Shown in pieces: positions 15,864 to 19,097 of a DNA stretch of 19,097 bases; position 1 is the first letter of the stretch; each line of letters begins with the position of its first letter. A program made the translations under genes and the position numbers. Source of the DNA: an uncultured Collinsella sp. (GTDB lineage Bacteria; Actinomycetota; Coriobacteriia; Coriobacteriales; Coriobacteriaceae); assembly GCA_900550595.1 (NCBI GenBank), contig URTB01000007.1, forward strand, positions 1 to 19,097, given 5' to 3'. A model generated the notes under the pieces. That model ran no database searches, was not told the origin of the DNA, and was given only the letters and a program-made list of their open reading frames with translations.

Positions 15864-16000
15864 GTCCCCTTCCGCCGCAGGGCTTAGGTTTTGCTCCATG
15901 CTCAAACAGTCCTGCTCGCACGAAGAGCACATTAAGTGCTCTTCGGCTCGTGCGGAACTGCGCGTGGAGCAATAACCTAAGCCCTGCGGCGGAAGGGGAC
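15864..16000 (+). repeat. Nested inverted-repeat element, copy 2
   Basis: The outer arms 15864-15890 and 15974-16000 are perfect complements (27 of 27), and TTGCTCCA (15891-15898) continues the stem with TGGAGCAA (15965-15972) past a one-base bulge, making 35 bp in all. The core repeats copy 1 (9384-9504): CAGTCCTGCTCGCACG, an inner hairpin GAAGAGCAC-ATTAA-GTGCTCTTC (15922-15944), then CGGCTCGTGCGGAACT. Both copies start GTCCC and end GGGAC. It lies between def and fmt; the gap 15856-16217 otherwise holds a probable terminator and T-rich sequence with no credible gene. Confidence 0.88.
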
Positions 16001-16074
16001 TGCGTTTTCATGCTCCTTTTCGCCCGGGTGCCGTTGGGCCAGGGAGGGGCGTCTTCGCTGATATTTGCTTTGTT

Positions 16075-16112
16075 GGAAGAGCTGCTTTTATTGCGGCTCT
16101 TTCTTTGGTTTT
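16075..16112 (+). terminator. Probable Rho-independent terminator between def and fmt
   Basis: GGAAGAGCTGC (16075-16085) pairs with GCGGCTCTTTC (16093-16103) with G-T wobbles and a seven-base TTTTATT loop, followed by TTTGGTTTT. If active it would separate def from fmt, but it may only lower read-through because no clear fmt promoter was recognised. Confidence 0.55.
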
Positions 16113-16217
16113 GGGTATATTTGTTCTTGTTGAATTGTTATTGCGGATGGGCTGGGTACTTGGCTTTCCGCCGTTATTTGTAGCTGTCTCGGCTTTGGTT
16201 GAGGGGAGACGTTCTTT

Positions 16218-17138
16218 ATGCGTATTGTGTTTATGGGTACGCCTGATTTTGCTGTGCCTTCGCTGACTTCGCTTGTTGAGGCTGGGAATGAGATTGCGCT
16301 CGTAATTACTCGTCCCGATGCTGTTCGTGGGCGTGGTAAAAAGCTTGAGCCTTCTCCTGTTAAGGCCAAGGCGCTTGAGCTGGGGTTGCCGGTTGTTGAG
16401 GCCAATCGTATGACCCCGGAAGTTATTGATCAGCTCAAGGCTGCCGATGCCGATATTTTCTGCGTGGCTGCCTATGGCTGCATTTTGCCCGATGAGGTGC
16501 TGCAAATGGCGCCGCTTGGTATTGTGAATGTTCATGCGTCCTTGCTGCCGCGTTGGCGTGGCGCTGCTCCTATTCAGCGTGCCATTCTTGCTGGTGACGA
16601 TGTTGCCGGCGTTTCCATTATGCGTATTGGACATGGCGTGGATATGGGCGCTTATTGCGCGCAGGCCTCGACCTCGGTTGCCGGTAAGCATGCCGAGGCA
16701 CTGACTATGGAGCTTGGCGAGCTGGGCGGTAAGCTGCTGGCCGATACGCTGCCCTCGCTTGCCGATGGCTCGGCTGTTTGGACTGAGCAGGATGAGTCGC
16801 TCGTCACGCATGCTGCCAAGATTTCCAAGCAGGAGATGCGTCTGGATCCTCAGATGGCGGCGCTCGATTGCGTGCGCCACGTGCTGGCTTCGTCCGATAC
16901 CGCTCCTGCTCGGTGCGTGATTGCCGGCAAGACCGTGCGCGTGCTCGATGCTGCGCCGGCCGACGTATCGCTTGGCGAGGGTCAGGTTCTCGTTAAGGCC
17001 AAGCGCGTCTACCTGGGGCTTTCCGATGGCGCGGTTGAATTGCTCGAGGTTAAGCCCGATGGCAAGCGTGCCATGGCTGCTTCTGCCTGGGCTGCCGGCC
17101 TGCAAGGTGCCAATCTGACGTGGGGTGTTTTGTCATGA
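16218..17138 (+). CDS. fmt: Methionyl-tRNA formyltransferase
   Basis: Fmt transfers a formyl group from 10-formyltetrahydrofolate to initiator Met-tRNA. The 306-residue length is typical. The N-terminus MRIVFMGTPDFAVPSL opens the formyltransferase Rossmann domain. The catalytic segment NVHASLLPRWRGAAPIQ gives Asn104 and His106, and GHGVDMGAY gives Asp142, equivalent to Asn106, His108 and Asp144 in E. coli. The C-terminal OB-fold domain covers about 200-306. GAGGGGAG (16201-16208) precedes ATG 16218. Its stop overlaps the rsmB start by four bases (ATGA), so the two are coupled. The first part of the gene uses many T-ending codons (GTT, GCT, CTT, CGT), unlike def just upstream. Confidence 0.96.
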   Translation: MRIVFMGTPDFAVPSLTSLVEAGNEIALVITRPDAVRGRGKKLEPSPVKAKALELGLPVVEANRMTPEVIDQLKAADADIFCVAAYGCILPDEVLQMAPLGIVNVHASLLPRWRGAAPIQRAILAGDDVAGVSIMRIGHGVDMGAYCAQASTSVAGKHAEALTMELGELGGKLLADTLPSLADGSAVWTEQDESLVTHAAKISKQEMRLDPQMAALDCVRHVLASSDTAPARCVIAGKTVRVLDAAPADVSLGEGQVLVKAKRVYLGLSDGAVELLEVKPDGKRAMAASAWAAGLQGANLTWGVLS

Positions 17139-18535
17139 GTAAGCTTTCCCCCGCGCGCAAGCTTGCGCTCGATGTGTTGATGGAGGCCGATCGCCGCGGT
17201 ATGTACGCACGCGACGTGTTGTCTTCCCGTGCTTCCGCCAAGGCCATTGACCAGCGCGATTCCGCTTTTGCCGCTCGCTTGGCGCTCGGTGTTGCCGCGA
17301 CGCAGGGCATTTTGGACGAGCTGCTCGATCAGTTTCTCGATAAGCCCAAAAAGGTCGCGCCGCGTGTTCGCATGGCGCTTCGCATCTCGGCCTTCGAGAT
17401 GCTCTACCTGCATACCCCGGGTCGCGTTGCCGTGAGCCAGGGCGTTGAGCTGGTTCGCAGCGGTGCTAAATCGGCCGCCGGTCTGGCGAACGCCGTGCTG
17501 CATAAGGTTGCGGACAACGTCGAGGACTTTGCCAACGCGACGGATGCCGACGAGTCCGAGCGCCGTTTGGTTCGCCTGTCTCGTCTGATGGGCCTGCCGC
17601 GCTGGCTGTGCGCTCGCATTATGGCGTCGTTCGATACGCCCGAAGGTGCGCTCAACTTTGCCGGCAATCTGGCGCCCGCGCCGCTCGCTTTGCACGAGAA
17701 CGCCTTTGCAACCAAGCCTGATCCGTACCTATCGCAGCTTGTGGCGCCTGTGTTCCCGGGCTGCCATGCGCCGGTCGATGCGCAGGCCACCGTTGCGTCG
17801 GGCGTGTTTGAACGCGCGGCGGCCGTGGCCTCGGACCTTAACGCCCAGCTTATCGCTACTGCGGCGACCCGTCCCGGGCGTTGCCTAGAGATCGGCGCCG
17901 GTCGTGGAACCAAGACCTATGTGATGATGTGTCAAGCCAAGCGTGCCGGGTACGAGCGTCAGCATACCGCGCTTGACCTGCATGATCGTAAATGTGATCA
18001 GAATCTCGCGCGCCTGCATAAGGCCGGTATCCAGGGTGTTCGTACGGTGTCGGGCGATGCCTGCGAGCTCAATGAGGTGCTCACCTCGTTTGATGCCATG
18101 CTCGGCGAGCCTGCCCTGTTCGACACGGTGTTTATCGATGCGCCGTGCTCTGGCACCGGCACCATGCGCCGCCACCCCGAGATTCCCTGGCGTCTGACCG
18201 AGAAGGACGTTACGACCGAGCTGCCCCGCCTGCAGCTGACGATGCTCAAGGAAGCAGCCGCGCGCGTGGCTGTCGGCGGTGAGCTCATTTATGCGACATG
18301 CTCGGTGTTTGATGAAGAGAACACGCAGGTCGTGGATGCCTTCCTGGCTTCTCCCGAGGGTGCCGGCTTTACCGTGGCGCCGCTCACCGAAGCCCAGATT
18401 CTGCAGCTTCCCGATTTTGCGCAGGCCAAGAAGCTGGTTGCCGTCCGCCAAAACGACCGAGGCCTCTTCCAGAGCGTGCCGGTAAACGCCGATTCCTACG
18501 ACGGCCACTTCTGCGCCCGCCTGGTCCACAAGTAA
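17135..18535 (+). CDS. rsmB: 16S rRNA (cytosine-967-C5)-methyltransferase
   Basis: RsmB methylates C967 of 16S rRNA with S-adenosylmethionine. The 466-residue protein begins with a NusB-like RNA-binding domain (about 1-135, including RMALRISAFEMLYLHTPGRV). The C-terminal methyltransferase domain has a SAM-binding turn LEIGAGRGTKT, the motif DAPCSGTG with Cys338 (product-release cysteine, like Cys325 of E. coli), and YATCSVF with nucleophile Cys389 (like Cys375). The start at 17135 overlaps the fmt stop; an alternative ATG at 17120 lies inside fmt without a ribosome binding site. The fmt-rsmB pairing is common in bacteria. Position specificity is assigned by family and context; other m5C methyltransferases share the motifs. 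Confidence 0.92.
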   Translation: MSKLSPARKLALDVLMEADRRGMYARDVLSSRASAKAIDQRDSAFAARLALGVAATQGILDELLDQFLDKPKKVAPRVRMALRISAFEMLYLHTPGRVAVSQGVELVRSGAKSAAGLANAVLHKVADNVEDFANATDADESERRLVRLSRLMGLPRWLCARIMASFDTPEGALNFAGNLAPAPLALHENAFATKPDPYLSQLVAPVFPGCHAPVDAQATVASGVFERAAAVASDLNAQLIATAATRPGRCLEIGAGRGTKTYVMMCQAKRAGYERQHTALDLHDRKCDQNLARLHKAGIQGVRTVSGDACELNEVLTSFDAMLGEPALFDTVFIDAPCSGTGTMRRHPEIPWRLTEKDVTTELPRLQLTMLKEAAARVAVGGELIYATCSVFDEENTQVVDAFLASPEGAGFTVAPLTEAQILQLPDFAQAKKLVAVRQNDRGLFQSVPVNADSYDGHFCARLVHK

Positions 18536-18541
18536 CTACTA

Positions 18542-18608
18542 AGTTGCGGTGAAATAGGGATTGACTAGCGGCTTCTACCCACCAAACAGTCCCTATTTCA
18601 CCGCAACT
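18542..18608. repeat. Inverted-repeat element AGTTGCGGTGAAATAG, copy 1
   Basis: A perfect 19-bp stem pairs 18542-18560 with 18590-18608, extended inward by TTG/CAG with one wobble. The outer 16 bases (AGTTGCGGTGAAATAG) equal those of the copy at 18884-18950, whereas the inner stem and loop differ. It begins seven bases after the rsmB stop and could serve as its terminator hairpin, though no T tract follows. Confidence 0.88.
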
Positions 18609-18883
18609 CAGGATGTCCTGCGAGTGGAGATCGCAATAGCGTTAAAGAGTGGGAAAAATAGCCCCGTTTCATACTTGCTGTTATCAAAAGTAGGGCGGAT
18701 TACGGGGCTAGATTGGTGATGCCCGACCACAGCAAAAATAGCCTAAATAAAACCGCAGGTAGATGGCTTGTTGAAATTTGCAAATTACCGAAATGGATAG
18801 AGGTTGTCAATTCAGCCCCGTAATCCGGCAGAGTTTTGAAATGTTACAAACTTAGCATCAGCCCGAAATCCGATCTATAGAGA
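18609..18883. other. AT-rich intergenic segment between two inverted-repeat elements
   Basis: About 275 bases, visibly richer in A and T than the rest of the window, lie between the two AGTTGCGGTGAAATAG elements. CGGATTACGGGGCT (18696-18709) and AGCCCCGTAATCCG (18814-18827) are perfect 14-base complements. TAGCCCCGT (18659-18667) can pair instead with ACGGGGCTA (18702-18710), so the two pairings exclude each other. AAAAATAGCC occurs twice. I see no gene here; a 34-codon frame at 18719-18823 lacks a ribosome binding site. It may be a structured RNA, a dispersed repeat or a decayed insertion. Confidence 0.5.
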
Positions 18884-18950
18884 AGTTGCGGTGAAATAGT
18901 TCCTGTTTGGCCGTTTGATGGGCTGATTCAGGAACTATTTCACCGCAACT
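18884..18950. repeat. Inverted-repeat element AGTTGCGGTGAAATAG, copy 2
   Basis: A perfect 22-bp stem pairs 18884-18905 with 18929-18950 around a 23-base loop. The outer 16 bases match copy 1 at 18542; the inner stem is TTCCTG here and GGGA there, each with its own complement. It lies 34 bases after the end of the FmdB-type gene read on the minus strand. Confidence 0.88.
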
Positions 18951-18984
18951 CATAAGGAAACCTGGGTAGCGGGGCCGCTTGTCA

Positions 18985-19097
18985 CTAGTGGCTATGCGGG
19001 CAATTGGCGCAGCAGCCGCTGGTGGCGCTGGTGCTGGAGCCGCCGCTTCGCTGGTCGGTGTTGTAGAAACCGCTGCCTTCGAACTTAATGCCGCTGG
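18985..19097 (-). CDS. FmdB-family zinc-ribbon protein, C-terminal fragment
   Basis: The last 36 residues of a minus-strand gene are visible, ending at the TAG at 18987-18985. The segment SGIKFEGSGFYNTDQR matches the conserved region that follows the N-terminal CxxC zinc ribbon in FmdB-type proteins. The tail is Ser/Gly/Thr-rich and finishes CCANCPHSH, adding three cysteines and two histidines that could bind metal. The zinc-ribbon half lies beyond the window. FmdB was first linked to regulation of formamidase, but most members have no defined role. Confidence 0.8.
   Translation of the reverse strand, partial: SGIKFEGSGFYNTDQRSGGSSTSATSGCCANCPHSH

Noticed and set aside
16010-16183. 57-codon hydrophobic frame between def and fmt
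   Set aside because: No ribosome binding site, and it runs through the probable terminator hairpin at 16075-16112; the hydrophobicity follows from T-rich sequence.
18719-18823. 34-codon frame in the AT-rich segment
   Set aside because: No ribosome binding site, no known motif, and it ends within the inverted-repeat arm; more likely chance.

Overview
The window looks like chromosomal DNA of a high-GC Gram-positive bacterium of the Coriobacteriia, most likely Collinsella or a close relative. I infer this from G/C-ending codons in most genes, AGGAG-type ribosome binding sites, the priA-def-fmt-rsmB order, and gut-actinobacterial protein types (a single-chain L-serine dehydratase, an L,D-transpeptidase with a long disordered cytoplasmic head). 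No database search was possible. I see no prophage, CRISPR array or transposase gene. The genes are mostly conserved housekeeping genes.

Layout: 1-97 is the 3' end of a tRNA-Glu(CUC) and a terminator. 207-1499 is a flippase-like (UPF0104/YbhN-type) membrane protein. 1636-2247 is a TetR-family regulator with two inverted repeats just upstream. 5737-2341 (minus) is a tightly overlapping three-gene MacAB/YknXYZ-like exporter: fusion protein, ATPase, permease. 7602-5866 (minus) is an L,D-transpeptidase. 9360-7753 (minus) is an L-serine dehydratase and 10954-9674 (minus) is metK. gltX (11282-12757) diverges from metK and is followed by priA, def, fmt and rsmB, all on plus. The right edge holds the C-terminus of an FmdB-family zinc-ribbon protein on minus.

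Most proteins serve translation and one-carbon chemistry: GltX charges tRNA-Glu, Fmt formylates initiator tRNA, Def removes the formyl group, RsmB methylates 16S rRNA and MetK makes its methyl donor. PriA restarts replication forks and, unusually, begins with QLSLF, a sliding-clamp-binding type motif. The transpeptidase and the exporter act at the envelope.

The most unusual content is between genes. At least three families of long, near-perfect inverted repeats occur. Two families have two copies each, in which blocks of sequence are identical while other stem blocks differ but remain self-complementary (compensatory change): 9384-9504 with 15864-16000, and 18542-18608 with 18884-18950. A third (11064-11194) carries ATTGGGGACAGAC-type units in direct and inverted arrangement. 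A 34-bp perfect palindrome (7707-7740) and an AT-rich segment with alternative pairings (18660-18827) add to this. They look like non-autonomous mobile palindromes or structured transcripts; this is inference from two copies each and needs a genome-wide count.
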